From Protonemura montana (Eukaryota; Arthropoda; Insecta; Plecoptera; Nemouridae): a stretch of 64,000 bases of DNA. The notes beneath the pieces are model-generated. The model was not told the DNA's origin. It saw only the letters and a list, made by a program, of their open reading frames with translations, and did no database searches. Below are positions 21,227-31,612 of this stretch, in pieces; the stretch's first letter is position 1, and each line of letters starts with the position of its first letter. Where the stretch lies: the NCBI GenBank assembly GCA_947568835.1, contig OX387610.1, forward strand, positions 4,256,001 to 4,320,000. The letters run 5' to 3'. The position numbers and the translations under genes were made by a program.

Positions 21227-22137
21227 GGACTGGCAGCCCCGGTGAGCCCCGAGTATGCACTTGGGCGATCTGCGTGTTCGACTGGGCATGTGACTCTGCC
21301 CCAGTGCAACTTTCACGTGTTCAACTGGGCATGTGACTCTGTCCCAGTGCAACTTTCACGTGTTCGACTGGGCATGTGACTCTGCCCCAGTGCAACTTTC
21401 ACGTGTTCGACTGGGCAAGTGACTCTGCCCCAGTGCAACTTTCACGTGTTCAACTGGGCATGTGACTCTGCCCCAGTGCAACTTTCACGTGTTCGACTGG
21501 GCATGTGACTCTGTCCCAGTGCAACTTTCTCGTGTTCGACTGGGCATGTGACTCTACCCCAGTACAACTTTCACGTGTTCGACTGGGCATGTGACTCTGC
21601 CCCAGTGCAACTTTCACGTGTTCGACTGGGCATGTGACTCTGCCCCAGTGCAACTTTCACGTGTTCGACTGGGCATGTGACTTTGTCCCAGTACAACTTT
21701 CACGTGGTCGACTGGGCATGTGACTCTGCCCCAGTGCAACTTTCACGTGTTTGACTGGGTATGTGACTCTGCCCCAGTGCAACTTTCACGTGTTCGACTG
21801 GGCATGCGACTCTGCCCCAGTGCAACTTTCACGTGTTCGACTGGGCATGTGACTCTGTCCCAGTGCAACTTTCACGTGTTCGACTGGGCGTGTGACTTTG
21901 TCCCAGTACAACTTTCACGTGTTTGACTGGCAGAGTTGCTCGCTCTCGGGTCACTCCCGGTGCACTTTTCTTGCTCTGAGAATTTCGACGGTGCAATTGT
22001 AAAAAAATGAATGCACTGACAGCTAGTGATCACGTGTTCAGGTGGGAGCGCTCTCGCTCGGAGCTGGTTCAAACCCGGTGGAGAACATGACGCCATCGAG
22101 CAAGTTTCAAACCCGCCCTGGTGCTGGCCAGTCGAAA
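21227..22137 (+). mobile_element. Array-bearing element family M4, copy 2
   Basis: The left end GACTGGCAGCCCCGGTGAGC is followed by the 43-bp array and by the conserved right part (GGGTCACTCCCGGTGCACTT, then GGGAGCGCTCTCGCTCGGAG, then AGTTTCAAACCCGCCCTGGT) ending in GGCCAGTCGAAAA. The ends are inverted versions of TTCGACTGG. Left and right parts match copies 1 and 3, while array length differs (about 6, 15 and 9 units). Confidence 0.75.
21270..21930 (+). repeat. 43-bp minisatellite, about 15 copies
   Basis: Same unit as at 4264-4535 (CACGTGTTCGACTGGGCATG, TGACTCTGCCCCAGTGCAAC, TTT). Each unit has CACGTG or a one-base variant. Small variant blocks (GTACAAC, TTTGTCCC) recur along the array. 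Confidence 0.95.
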
Positions 22138-22139
22138 AT

Positions 22140-23095
22140 TATGTAAGAGCTTTTCAAAGCATCTATAGAAATTGCAGACGCATTTTTTTTAGAATCAAAT
22201 GAGAAGTATAGATTATCCATTAGCGTTATTCATGGCATGATTTATGAGTCACAAGTTGCAATAAAATAGTTATTGCAAATATATAACCTTCTCTGACCCT
22301 GCCTCGAGTGTATCATGGCCCATCAAATATGAAGTCCAAATTCGTGAGATGCCCAAATGTCCCAAAACAAAAAAACTGGCGAATATTTGTAAGAATAATG
22401 TAAGTTAAAATAATTCTCGAAATGAACGATTTTAAATACAATCCGAGAAGGAAACTTTCAACTGCATTTTTGACGCGTTATTACCAGTGTTCATCAGAGC
22501 AGTAAACGAGCAAACCCAAGGGTCATGTTTGCCCTTACCAAGGGGTGGGGGAGAGAGTCAAGGGTCACGTGATATTAGTGGAAAGGGAATGCCCAGCACG
22601 GGGGTGTAAAAATCGATGGCAAACGAAATCTAAAACTAATTACTGTTTGGATTTCGCTGGTGCTTTATTTGCTTGCGCTTGGGTTGTTTTTCCACTTTTT
22701 TCCTTCCTCGTTAATTCATGGATGGAAACCTCATACCTAACGATTTTCTATCCTCCTAGATGTGTCTAGAGCTACCTTAAGTCATTCTATGGCAAAGTAA
22801 AGCCGTTTAAAGCTTTCTAGATCTGTTTAAAGTAATTTAGAGCCACTAAGAGCAACCTACACAAATTTGGAGCCATCTTATGCCGCTTAGAGTTATGTAC
22901 TATCTACAGCCGAGAGCAAACTGAACCAATTAAGAGTCACCTAGAAATATCTTATGCCTGACGAAAAACTTGGCAATAAGTACAATTAGCAGATTTCAAA
23001 CTTACCACAGGAACCCGCAACCAAAAGGCATTTGTTCTTATACTAAAATAATAACTCATATTTCATTGCATTGGCCCAAGCGCCAGCGGATTGCA
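22140..23095. other. Unique sequence with a degenerate short repeat
   Basis: At about 22745-22950 a degenerate 10-12-bp repeat with the core TTTAGAGCCA recurs irregularly. The rest shows no recognised feature. Confidence 0.4.
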
Positions 23096-23104
23096 TATCT
23101 ACCG

Positions 23105-23780
23105 TTACACCGTTGAGTGTAGGTTCTAGGTAGAGAAACAACGTTAATGTTACAGTCTCTGCGTGAAAGATGGCCGCCAAATGACTACCTTACCGACAAA
23201 AATTCAGAGTATCGGAACATCACGTTAAGTGGAGCCACTGTCGTATAAAATTTAATTTCGATATTTCTCGTATGTTACTCGCTTTTGAATATCGTTACGT
23301 GTAAATCAATCGTTGAGGTATATAGCGTATAGCGTATAGGTATCATATAGCGTCACTAGAATCAGAGTGACTGTGAGTATTCACAGTCTCATGGTTCTAC
23401 TCCTCGGAGAACTGTCATTCTCATCAAATACACTAAAATCGTCTCAAAAAGCCAGTGTCCAAGTAGCTCAATGGCTCAGAGCAACACCCGCGAAAGGTGG
23501 AGATCGGGGTTCGAGTCCGCGTTTGGGCATCAATTTTTGAGACGGTTATAGTGTTGTTAATAATAAAAAAAATTTATGGAGATTTTTTGAGCATGAAAAG
23601 TCTTAAAAGCGAGTTAACCTACGAGAAATATCGAAATTAAATTTCATACGACAGTGGCTCCACTTAACGTGAGGTTCCGGTACTCTGCATTTTTGTCGGT
23701 AAGGTGGTCATTTGGCGGCCATCTTTCACGCAGAGACTGGAACATTGACGTTGTTTCTCTACCTATACACAGAAGTGACC
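23105..23780. mobile_element. Foldback element M5 split by a tRNA-like SINE
   Basis: The left arm (about 23107-23285, including GAAAGATGGCCGCCAAATGA) and the right arm (about 23610-23775, its reverse complement) are about 170 bp long and highly similar. Between them lies the tRNA-like SINE at 23335-23575. A third relative at about 44885-45210 shows a single arm. No coding capacity. Confidence 0.7.
23335..23575 (+). mobile_element. tRNA-like SINE, full
   Basis: Body CTAGAATCAGAGTGACTGTG, tRNA-like module 23457-23529, tail CATCAATTTTTGAGACGGTT. The module folds as a 73-base cloverleaf: acceptor GTCCAAG pairs with TTTGGGC, the D arm contains AGCTC and GAGC, and the T loop is TTCGAGT. The anticodon loop (CGCGAAA in this copy) lacks the usual U33, so a working tRNA is unlikely. 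Confidence 0.8.
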
Positions 23781-23784
23781 AGTG

Positions 23785-24500
23785 GTTTTGAAATAGAAGA
23801 TTCACTTCACTCGCTACGCTCATCATTAAAGCACAATTATATTTTGAGTTTCGGTCATCGTTGTCCCGATATCCTATAGTTATGTTCCCAATTAATTGTC
23901 ACACAATGGAAAAGCTTTGGCACAAAATGTATTCATTAGTTTCTCTTTCATAGCGCGAAAGGCTTGGCCACAATACCGTGCACCGACACGTTGCATGCCG
24001 AACGCTGAACAGCAGCGCGCATTGAACATGTTTTGTAATTGCTTCTAAACTTTTAATTGCGTGCAATACGAATGAAATAGATGCAATCAAAACTTTGTTT
24101 GATTTAGACCGACATGCATGTAGATTGATTTCCGTCTCTTTTTGTGACTTATCAATGGTAACGCAGGGATATTTGCAATCAGAGGATACGGTTGGATTAA
24201 TCAACTGCAATAGAAGTTCTCCATTGACCTAGCCAGATTACAAAAGTCATATTTAGAATTGTATTTAGAATTATTTATAATCGAACATTTTCAAAACAGC
24301 TCAACATAAATATTTAGCAAAGCAGGAATCGAATTTCACTAAATCCACGTTTAATATGTTGGTCGTTTTCCTCAATATCAAATTCTAATTTCAAACTCAA
24401 GTTTTTTTATATTTATCATGTACATTGAGATGCATACACTCAAATGTATGAGTATATTAATAGTAACCAATATATATACATATATACCAGTGTATTATTA
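23785..24500. other. Unique sequence
   Basis: A minus-strand open frame of 103 codons at 23899-24210 has no supporting signals. A TATATA-rich stretch lies at about 24460-24485. Confidence 0.35.
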
Positions 24501-24506
24501 CCAAAA

Positions 24507-24945
24507 GATTCACCGAACGGTTTGGCGTGTTGGTAACACCGGTTCTCGTTAGATCATCGAAGTTAAGCAGCACTGCGCTGAGTCGGGTATTATATGGATG
24601 ATCATCTTACACATGACCAGTTCTGTTCGGGAGAGAGGTTGAAGGGATGAAAGTTAGTCCAACAACTTCATTCGCCTTGCTTATCAACCTCTCGACAGCA
24701 TGGATTTGTGGAGGAATCCTGCTGATCGAGTTGTACCGTCCTTCGGAATGGACGTGAAGCCGGTGGTCCCCTTAAAGCTCTTCGACAGGAGTAGGCCACG
24801 TACCGGCACCGGGTTTCCACTCCTCCCTTCTAAGCTAAAATAGGTTCATCAACATCCTCTCATTCACCGACGCCACTAGACCGGTGCCGCATGGCCAGAA
24901 GTCAAAACAGTGCGTCGTTAAACACCACAAATCAAATCAAACCAA
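24507..24945 (+). mobile_element. 5S/Deu-type SINE, best full-length plus-strand copy
   Basis: The head begins ACCGAACGGTTTGGCGTGTT and carries the 5S-type internal promoter remnants (GAAGTTAAGCAGCACTGCGC; ATTATATGGATGATC). Next come GGGAGAGAGGTTGAAGGGAT, the central block CGACAGCATGGATTTGTGGA, and the Deu-like block (CGTCCTTCGGAATGGACGTG, TTCGACAGGAGTAGGCCACG, CCGGCACCGGGTTTCC). It ends in the tail CACCGACGCCACTAGACCGG and AACAGTGCGTCGTTAAACAC. Length about 440 bp. The Deu assignment is from memory of vertebrate and amphioxus Deu-SINEs. Confidence 0.85.
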
Positions 24946-25084
24946 TGAATTGTATAGTAAACTGTCACTATTCTATTTGTGACTTACAAGTAAGGTAAAG
25001 AATATAAATACAAGTTAATAATACTCAGTGCATTCCCTTTCGGGCGACACCAAACTTCTGACATGTCTTCTTCTCCACTTCTAG

Positions 25085-25275
25085 TTGTTAACGGACAAAG
25101 TTCTCTGCAAGCAACGTGGTTTCAACCTGGTTTTTGTAGCCAACTCACCCCACGAAGTTACATAAGTCACCGACAGCACCCAAGCACTCAATCGAGAAGC
25201 GGCGATTTTGTTTTTAAGTACACCTTGTCGGTATCGGACGCGCAGGACCCAACAAGCGCCAGGCAAATTCTGTGA
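25085..25275 (+). other. Exon-like segment with strong plus-strand acceptor
   Basis: A textbook 3' splice site (TCTTCTTCTCCACTTCTAG) is followed by two open plus frames. One (LLTDKVLCKQRGFNLVFVAN) stops at 25163. The other (VNGQSSLQATWFQPGF to SARQIL) stops at 25273. The minus strand also holds a micro-exon candidate here, so the strand is unresolved. Confidence 0.3.
25224..25269 (-). CDS. Weak candidate minus-strand micro-exon
   Basis: A 46-bp segment between TTGTCACAG and CAAG with donor GTGTAC reads NLPGACWVLRVRYRQ. Its phase (0 in, 1 out) is exactly what is needed to link 32021-31945 to 20867-20746. The length is so short that chance cannot be excluded. Confidence 0.25.
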
Positions 25276-25309
25276 CAATTTTCCAGTGAGATGAGATGAA
25301 ACAGTCAAT

Positions 25310-26090
25310 TGTTTCTTAAGCTTGCTATGTCAAAAAAAAAAGTGAAGGCTCATATCACCTCACGGCAACATAGTTACAGAACCGCAGACATGAGTACCTA
25401 GAAACCTTCGGAAGGTGTGTTTTACAGCGAAAGTATTAAAAAGGTATTACAGGAAATAATCCTAATGAGTCATTGCATTTAAGAATATTTTTGATATGAT
25501 AATAAATGGTAATTTATAAAAAATTATGCCAATAGAACGATGAAAATTATCTAAGCTGCTCTTAATTTTAACTGTCACAGGTTATTATTCCAGTCTAGGA
25601 TGGTTTTGGAAAACGAAGTTTTGAAATGCATTAGTTTTTTAATTATTGAGTTCATTTTAAAAGTTATGATAATTTAATTGTTTTAAATCTAAGCATCCGT
25701 CGAAGGCACGACGTTTTGGAATAGAGGGGGCGGTGTGAGAATATGTCATAGAGGATCTTGCGACTTTGAGACTCCATTTGCCTAACCTTGGCACAAGTTT
25801 AAGACAAGATGGTTGGTCAATCAGCGGTGCTTTCATCGTTGATAAAATAAACTAGTTTTGCGTTGAAACGTTGGGAAAACAGACTTCACTATGCTTTTAC
25901 AATTCATTTTGGAAAATAGTTCTTGATTAAATGATTTCTTAGCTGGTCTTTCAGAAATTTGCTTCGTTAGGTCAATGCGAAATGCTACGGGTCGAAACAG
26001 GCACTAAAAGAAATGCAATCTCGATTAGTATTTGTGTAATTCTGCAGAATATCCAGTATAAAGACGAGTAAAAGAAAATGAACTAGATGT
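25310..26090. other. Unique sequence
   Basis: A short piece resembling family M1 (GTTGAAACGTTGGGAAAAC at about 25862) is present. Nothing else recognised. Confidence 0.35.
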
Positions 26091-26094
26091 TGTC

Positions 26095-26645
26095 AATTTT
26101 CAACTATAAGTTGGATCTCCAACTCACAGAAACATCTGAATTTTACAGCATGTGATTGGAAGTCGTCATGGCAACAGTTTCAACAAAATGTTCAACTATA
26201 AGTTGGATCTCTAGCTCACAGAAACATCTGAATTTCACTGCATGTGATTGGAAGTCGTCATGGCAACAGTTTCAAAAAAATGTTCAACTATAAGTTAGAT
26301 CTCTAGCTCACAGAAACATCTGAATTTCACTGCACGTGATTGGACGTCGTCATGGCAACAGTTTCAACAAAATGTTCAACTATAAGTTGGATCTCTAGCT
26401 CACAGAAACATCTGAATTTCACTGCATGTGATTGGAAGTCGTCATGGCAACAGTTTCAACAAAATGTTCAACTATAAGTTGGATCTCTAGCTCACAGAAA
26501 CATCTGAACTTCACTGCATGTGATTGGAAGTCGTCATGGCAACAGTTTCAACAAAATGTTCAACTATAAGTTGGATCTCTAGCTCACAGAAACATCTGAA
26601 TTTCACAGCATGCAATTGGAAGTCGTCATGGCAATAGTTTCAACA
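26095..26645 (+). repeat. 92-bp minisatellite, about 6 copies
   Basis: The unit runs TTCAACTATAAGTTGGATCT, CTAGCTCACAGAAACATCTG, AATTTCACTGCATGTGATTG, GAAGTCGTCATGGCAACAGT and TTCAACAAAATG. Copies differ at few positions. Immediately downstream lies a segment with inverted ends (AAGTATTACAATCTT at about 26703 and ATATTGTAATACCTG at about 26831). Confidence 0.95.
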
Positions 26646-26694
26646 AACACTACAACAAGGAGGCGAGATTTTGGTAAAACTTGACCTAAGTGTG

Positions 26695-26850
26695 CTTAGC
26701 ACCCAAGTATTACAATCTTCTAAACTCCAAGATAAAGTGGGAGTTAAGTAAATTGCCATAGCAACAAACAATCACAGGCAGTGAAAGCCAGCGGTTTCTG
26801 AGAGTTAGGAACTTAACTCTGAGTTGAAAAATATTGTAATACCTGACTTA
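26695..26850. mobile_element. Possible small TIR element next to the 92-bp array
   Basis: Inverted ends about 15 bp long (GTATTACAAT and ATTGTAATAC cores) bound about 150 bp. A related internal piece (GATAAAGTGAGAGTTAAATT) occurs near 52030. Copy number in the window is low, so the family is provisional. Confidence 0.35.
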
Positions 26851-27234
26851 AGTGGGCGTGATATACTCATCTACGATTCCTCTTTCATTTGCCGGGGAAG
26901 TTGTTACTGACACCCAATGTTGCTCAATGTTAGTTCCTACACAGGTCCATAAATTATTTATTTCTCCAAGAAACTTCCCACCAAGTTATTTTGAGATCGT
27001 TCAACCCTTTTGCATCCGTCCCGATTCCAGGAACGCAGGAACGCGTGCTGATTTAAGAGAATATACTTAAGTTTATTCAATATCAAGGATAAAAAGCAAA
27101 CACTCTGTTACAATTTTCCTAGAAATTTCGCTTGGATTTTCCTCCGCAACGGAATAACAAATTACCTCCCACATTTCTAGGAACTTGCTGGGGGTGCTGT
27201 CCAATCGATGGGCTTACAAGACCTGTTCCTGAAA

Positions 27235-27390
27235 TAAAAGTGTGGGCTACAACGACGCAAAACAACGAAAACTACCGATGAAAACTTAAAAAAATAGCAC
27301 GAGCTCTTTGCAAGAACTCAAAATGGCAGCCTTTGCTTCAAAGTCTCTACATGACAACCGTTATCTATGCTATTTAAGATCACCGCAATT
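27235..27390 (+). mobile_element. Element family M3, right-end fragment
   Basis: AACGAAAACTACCGATGAAAAC, then CTCAAAATGGCAGCCTTTGC, TTCAAAGTCTCTACATGAC and CTATTTAAGATCA. This is a diverged right half of the M3 element without its array. Confidence 0.6.
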
Positions 27391-27394
27391 AGGA

Positions 27395-28200
27395 AGTTTT
27401 CCGAAATTAACAAATGAAGATGCGGAACCTTGACAGACCGGTTTGATCTCACGATTACTTCGTCTTTGCTTTCGTAGCCTTGCGCCTAACCAATCAATCA
27501 GTAGCGCTTAACGCCCCCCCTTCCTCCTCACTTCCCATCTTGCTGCCCGCACCAGTGCAAGCCAGCTGATCCCCAAACCCATTCAGTGCGTCTCAGCAGC
27601 CAGAGTTGGAACATTTCTATCATTCATTCTTTGAAAAGAACTAGCTTTCTCCTAAGAAAAAGCTGTTGGAAAAGTCCGCATAAAATATTTATGAGTTGAA
27701 AATTGGTTGCAGATACCGTTTCGTCCAGTCAAAATCAAAACACCTCGGCGAGACTATTTAAAAAATACAAATGAAAAACAATGTGGTAGATCTAGTGACA
27801 AAGATAGCTTACAAATTCACAGAAATAATTAGCAAAATTTTAACAAAGAAAATTACTTTCAGCACACTGGTAGTTGCCCAGTCTGCAGACGCTACGCTCC
27901 ACCACTGAATTACGCCTACAAACCCAACGAATGGAATTCCACTTAAAAAAAATAAAAAATAAACCCACAAAATATTACACCCACTACGCCCGCCAGCCGG
28001 CTGATCCACTTCTTGACATTTCAATTTCCCTAAAACTGACTGCGGTTATAAATAATATTCGAAACATTTACAAATGTGAACCCTGCCAACATGAAATGTG
28101 TTTTCCCACGCGGAAAAGTCCATTTCGAATTGATAGCATTTCGCAGACATCAACTGCATATGTCGCATTATATTTTTAGTTGCTTTTCATTGGTTGTAAA
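27395..28200. other. Unique sequence
   Basis: Contains a C-run near 27513. A segment at about 27880-27925 read on the minus strand (TAATTCAGTGGTGGAGCGTA) resembles a tRNA D-arm, but no cloverleaf follows. No gene recognised. Confidence 0.35.
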
Positions 28201-28265
28201 GAAACCAACAGCTGCTATATGAGACAGACTACATTAATCCCTCAGCCCCCCCTTCCACTACCGCG

Positions 28266-28279
28266 GCGCTCTCTGGCGG
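28266..28279 (-). promoter_or_regulatory. CTCF-like site in a GC-rich segment
   Basis: On the minus strand CCGCCAGAGAGCGC agrees with 12 of 14 positions of the general CTCF core (CCASYAGRKGGCRS). It lies in a local CpG-rich patch (28255-28370) that also has TCGCGA. This is motif similarity only. Confidence 0.25.
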
Positions 28280-28379
28280 CGAGGCTGCCAAGCGTCTTAC
28301 GTCGCGAGATTGCACCAAGAAATTTTGAAACAGAACAACGCGAACGAAGGCGGCGACTGAATCTGGGAGTGTTTTGAGT

Positions 28380-29530
28380 TTGCAACATTACTCAAGTGTC
28401 GGTGACGTGTTAACGGTAATGGGGTACGGGTCTGCAGATGAGAAAATTATTTTTTCGCTGTTTTTCCCGATGGCCTAGACTACCTTTGATCTCATATGCC
28501 AGAGCTAAATTCCTTGAAAGACGGTTGCGGTTTTTTTTAGTAATACTAACAGCTACATGGTTGTAATTGACCAACAATAATCAATAAACAATTGCTCTGC
28601 TTGGTCCGTTGGGATTGATAGAGTTGAAATTACATTATTAAAATTATTTCAATCTTGAAAAAAAAAACAGTTTTTAAAGAAACTGTTTGGTTGATATAAT
28701 TTTTAATTTTGGGATCTTCAAAAACGAAGACGAAGGAGATTTTTTTAATGTCAAAATGAAGTAACGTGACACCAAAAGAAGCAACCACGACACAGCCTTG
28801 CAATATTTTGTCAGAATCGAATCCAACCATAACAATTAATTTCTACAAAACTGTAAAATCACTAGTTTTGTTCAAACTAGACGTTGCAATACTGATTCAG
28901 AACGATGCACGAAGCAACTTGTTGTATTGTAAGAAGATTAACTTCATTCAAACCTGTAAAATGTACCATCTCTGAAATAACTTCTGTGAAGATTAATTGA
29001 GACACATGTATATATCCTTGAGTTGACCTTGGATTGACCTTGGATTGACCTTGAGTTGACCTTCGATAGCAAAGTGAAGTCAAGTGGTCGCAAATAGCAA
29101 AACAAGTCTCCAACTATATCCTCGAAATTCCCCATCCCCCTTCCATTCATCACCATTATGATAATTGGGATTAAGGTAATGCCAAGAAACACCACAGGGA
29201 AAACACAGATAATACCAGGTTATATTTTCTCTTTTTGCAAATGCTGTCATCTCCCAAGTGCGTTACAGTAATTAACAAAGATAACACTCCCATCCGGAGT
29301 TCTTGAGACTTGCCCTACTAAAAGTTAAAGATAAATTGCCTCGAAACTGTGAGCGGATGTAAGTAATTTTTCTGTCCCTAAAAATCCTTCATATTAATAG
29401 GAGAAAGCGTACAATTTACTTTGTCTACCAGCTTATAAAGAGAATGCAAGGCGACGTAGCACAAGGTGTTTTATTTAGAGTGGTTGTCTCCATTTGAGCC
29501 ACTTGGTTATCTTGGTTTCTGAACGGTACA
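28380..29530. other. Unique AT-rich sequence with a small direct repeat
   Basis: At about 29015-29063 an 11-bp unit (TTGGATTGACC and TTGAGTTGACC) repeats four to five times. Nothing else recognised. Confidence 0.4.
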
Positions 29531-29534
29531 CCAC

Positions 29535-30290
29535 TGATCTCAAACAATCTGGATAGCGGTTGTCGTGGAGAGACTTTGAAGACAAGGTCGCTACCCTAAG
29601 GGCAGATTTCACTAACGCCGTTTAAATCTTGCTTAATCGGCGTTTAAACGAGGTTTTAGGTCAAAATTTGTTTTCCTCGTTTAGCCGATATTTTGAAAGA
29701 TTTGAAAGAGAATGTTTAGGCACACACACAAAATATGTATATTTTAATTTTAATTTGTTGATGATTCAGGAAGGCTTTGTCCTGTCACATAAAAGAAATT
29801 TTATTTAGCAGCCGTCACTATTTTCTCGCTGTCCAAATCAGTGTTTAATATTTGAACCTGGAAGGATGGGGTTTAACTTTTAAACTGTCATTTGGAGGTC
29901 AAAGTAAGAAGTCACATTGATATTTTGTTTGTATTTCCAAGTCACCAAATATTCCGTTTCTAAGCAAACACATTGTTAAAAACTATTTTATTCTTGTTCT
30001 TCGTGTGTTGTCATAGTTTCTTGGTTTGCAATTATTAAAATATCATTGTTTTAAAGCAAATTCTACGCCGGCTAAAATCACACCTAAACGTTGTTTAAGG
30101 GAAAATTAAACAGCATTTGTCAAATCGGCAATAACAGCCCCTGATTTTGAACTTACTTACAAAACCCTTGCTTTTCCAAGTGTTTTCATCAGAAGTCTTC
30201 GTGGTTTCCGTAGTTTTTTAATAATTGTCAAAATTGATTAAAAATAAATTAAAAAAAAAAACTCACAATTTAGCATTAAAACCAATAAAA
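29535..30290 (+). mobile_element. Element family M3 interrupted by element M2
   Basis: M3 starts at CTGATCTCAAACAATCTGG and runs to a diverged GGTCGCTACCCTAAG. An M2 copy follows. M3 then resumes at about 30139 (CCCTGATTTTGAACTTAC, GTGTTTTCATCAGAAGTC, AAATTGATTAAAAATAAAT). The break falls within what is one continuous motif in other M3 copies, so M2 inserted into M3. Confidence 0.65.
29598..30138 (+). mobile_element. TIR element family M2, copy 1 (nested)
   Basis: The left end GATTTCACTAACGCCGTTTA is mirrored by a right end whose reverse complement is CCGATTTGACAAATGCTGTT. The interior includes GAAGGCTTTGTCCTGTCACA and GAACCTGGAAGGATGGGGTT, conserved with copies at about 46313 and 49285. About 540 bp, no coding capacity. 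Confidence 0.75.
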
Positions 30291-30791
30291 ACACAGCTGA
30301 TTTAGGGACTACTTTAGTAGCTCGTCTGCATTCACTATAAAAACAGCGTCTCTACTCCTGATCTTGATCCTTAACTCATTCAATCAATAATAATTAACCG
30401 GTTAAATGAAAAGGTCTTCTTATTTGATAAGTGAAGTGGATTGCACACACAGATTGTTCTCCGTGCTCGACACTTACTTTCGAAGATATTTCCGTTCCGA
30501 GAAGGCCATATCTTCGTTTTAATACTATGTGCACTTGTTTAAGCACGCGTATTGCTCTGGGCCTACAGACTATTAGCACTCCTAGGACCTGTGCGGGCAG
30601 TAACAACACTGAAACAATTAGAGCCCTCCGCCTAGAATCTTAACGGCACAAATTAATTACCTACACATTAATTACCTATAGGTTAACGAGCCCGCCCTTA
30701 ATTTACAGCAGCACGTTTGAGCGAGTGCCGGGGGCAGGGGTAGGGGGGACAAAGCAAATAAGCGGCTGTGTACCTGCATTAAACAGTTTGC

Positions 30792-30875
30792 ATGGGCGCC
30801 ATGGCACCACAGCGAAAGCCGCCGGTGGGCGGAGGGTTTGGCGGTGCGGTTTTGAAGACGTTCTCTGCGGCAAAG
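30792..30875 (+). CDS. Candidate first coding exon, strand not certain
   Basis: Plus strand: an in-frame TAA lies upstream. ATG at 30792 and a near-ideal initiation context at 30801 (GCCATGG) open a frame of 28 codons, MGAMAPQRKPPVGGGFGGAV then LKTFSAAK. It ends exactly at a strong donor (AAAG then GTAAGC), phase 0. The segment is GC-rich. The minus strand of the same segment also has a fair acceptor (TTACCTTTGCCGCAG) and open frames, so this could be an exon of the opposite gene. No downstream partner exon was found. Confidence 0.4.
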
Positions 30876-31167
30876 GTAAGCCGTGTCTTCGTGGTAGAAC
30901 GTTTTTTTTAACCTCGTCGGACTCTGGCGTCGACGGGAGAGGCGTTTGCCGAGGTAAAATGGGTGTGCGTCCTTGAATATTACATAGCGTCAGTTTTGAC
31001 GCTATTTGCACAGCGCCGAGACTCTGTTGCAGTTTTTTCATTGAAAATATACGGCCAATGTCTAGCCCAATTGGGGCCACCACAACTAATTTGCAGCTGC
31101 AATGTTTCAACACATACATCTACATTCATGTTGGTCTATGACGATGGATTGCTAAGACAATTTCGGC

Positions 31168-31612
31168 CATAGAATGGTTTTAGACTCATGTCTACTTTGT
31201 CTAAACTTAGCACTAGTTTTAACAAAAACTATTTGAACTGGGTTTTGAATGCTAAGTCAAAAACAACTAAATTTCCTAAAGTTTTGTAACTTGTATCTGT
31301 TTCTTCATTCCACACACACAAAAAAAATATGGTTAGTTAGTAAAAAACCACAATTTTTTAGGTTAAATTTATCGGAATCACAAATTTGTTAGTTTTTTTT
31401 TTATTATTGACTTTAATTATTTCAGTTAGATGCATTCAGGAAGCTTGAACTAGGTAATTGTTATAATTTTTTGTGGTTCTTTTTATAGCGGAAAATTGTC
31501 AGGACTGCTTTTACCCTTGATAAAGTAACGGGTACAAGTTACGAAACGTTGGGAAATTTAGTTGTTCTTCACTTAGCATTCAAAACCCAGTTGAAATAGT
31601 TTTTGTCAAGAC
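31168..31612 (+). mobile_element. Foldback/MITE family M1, best copy with both arms
   Basis: The left arm (TTTTAGACTCATGTCTACTT to AACTAAATTTCCTAAAG) and the right arm (AAACGTTGGGAAATTTAGTT to CCCAGTTGAAATAGTTTTTG) are inverted copies of each other for roughly 110-150 bp with few mismatches. The AT-rich centre is non-coding. Long TIRs with no gene are typical of MITEs or foldback elements. Confidence 0.75.

Noticed and set aside
23457..23529. Functional tRNA gene
   Set aside because: The cloverleaf is good but the anticodon loop lacks U33, and the module is part of a dispersed family.
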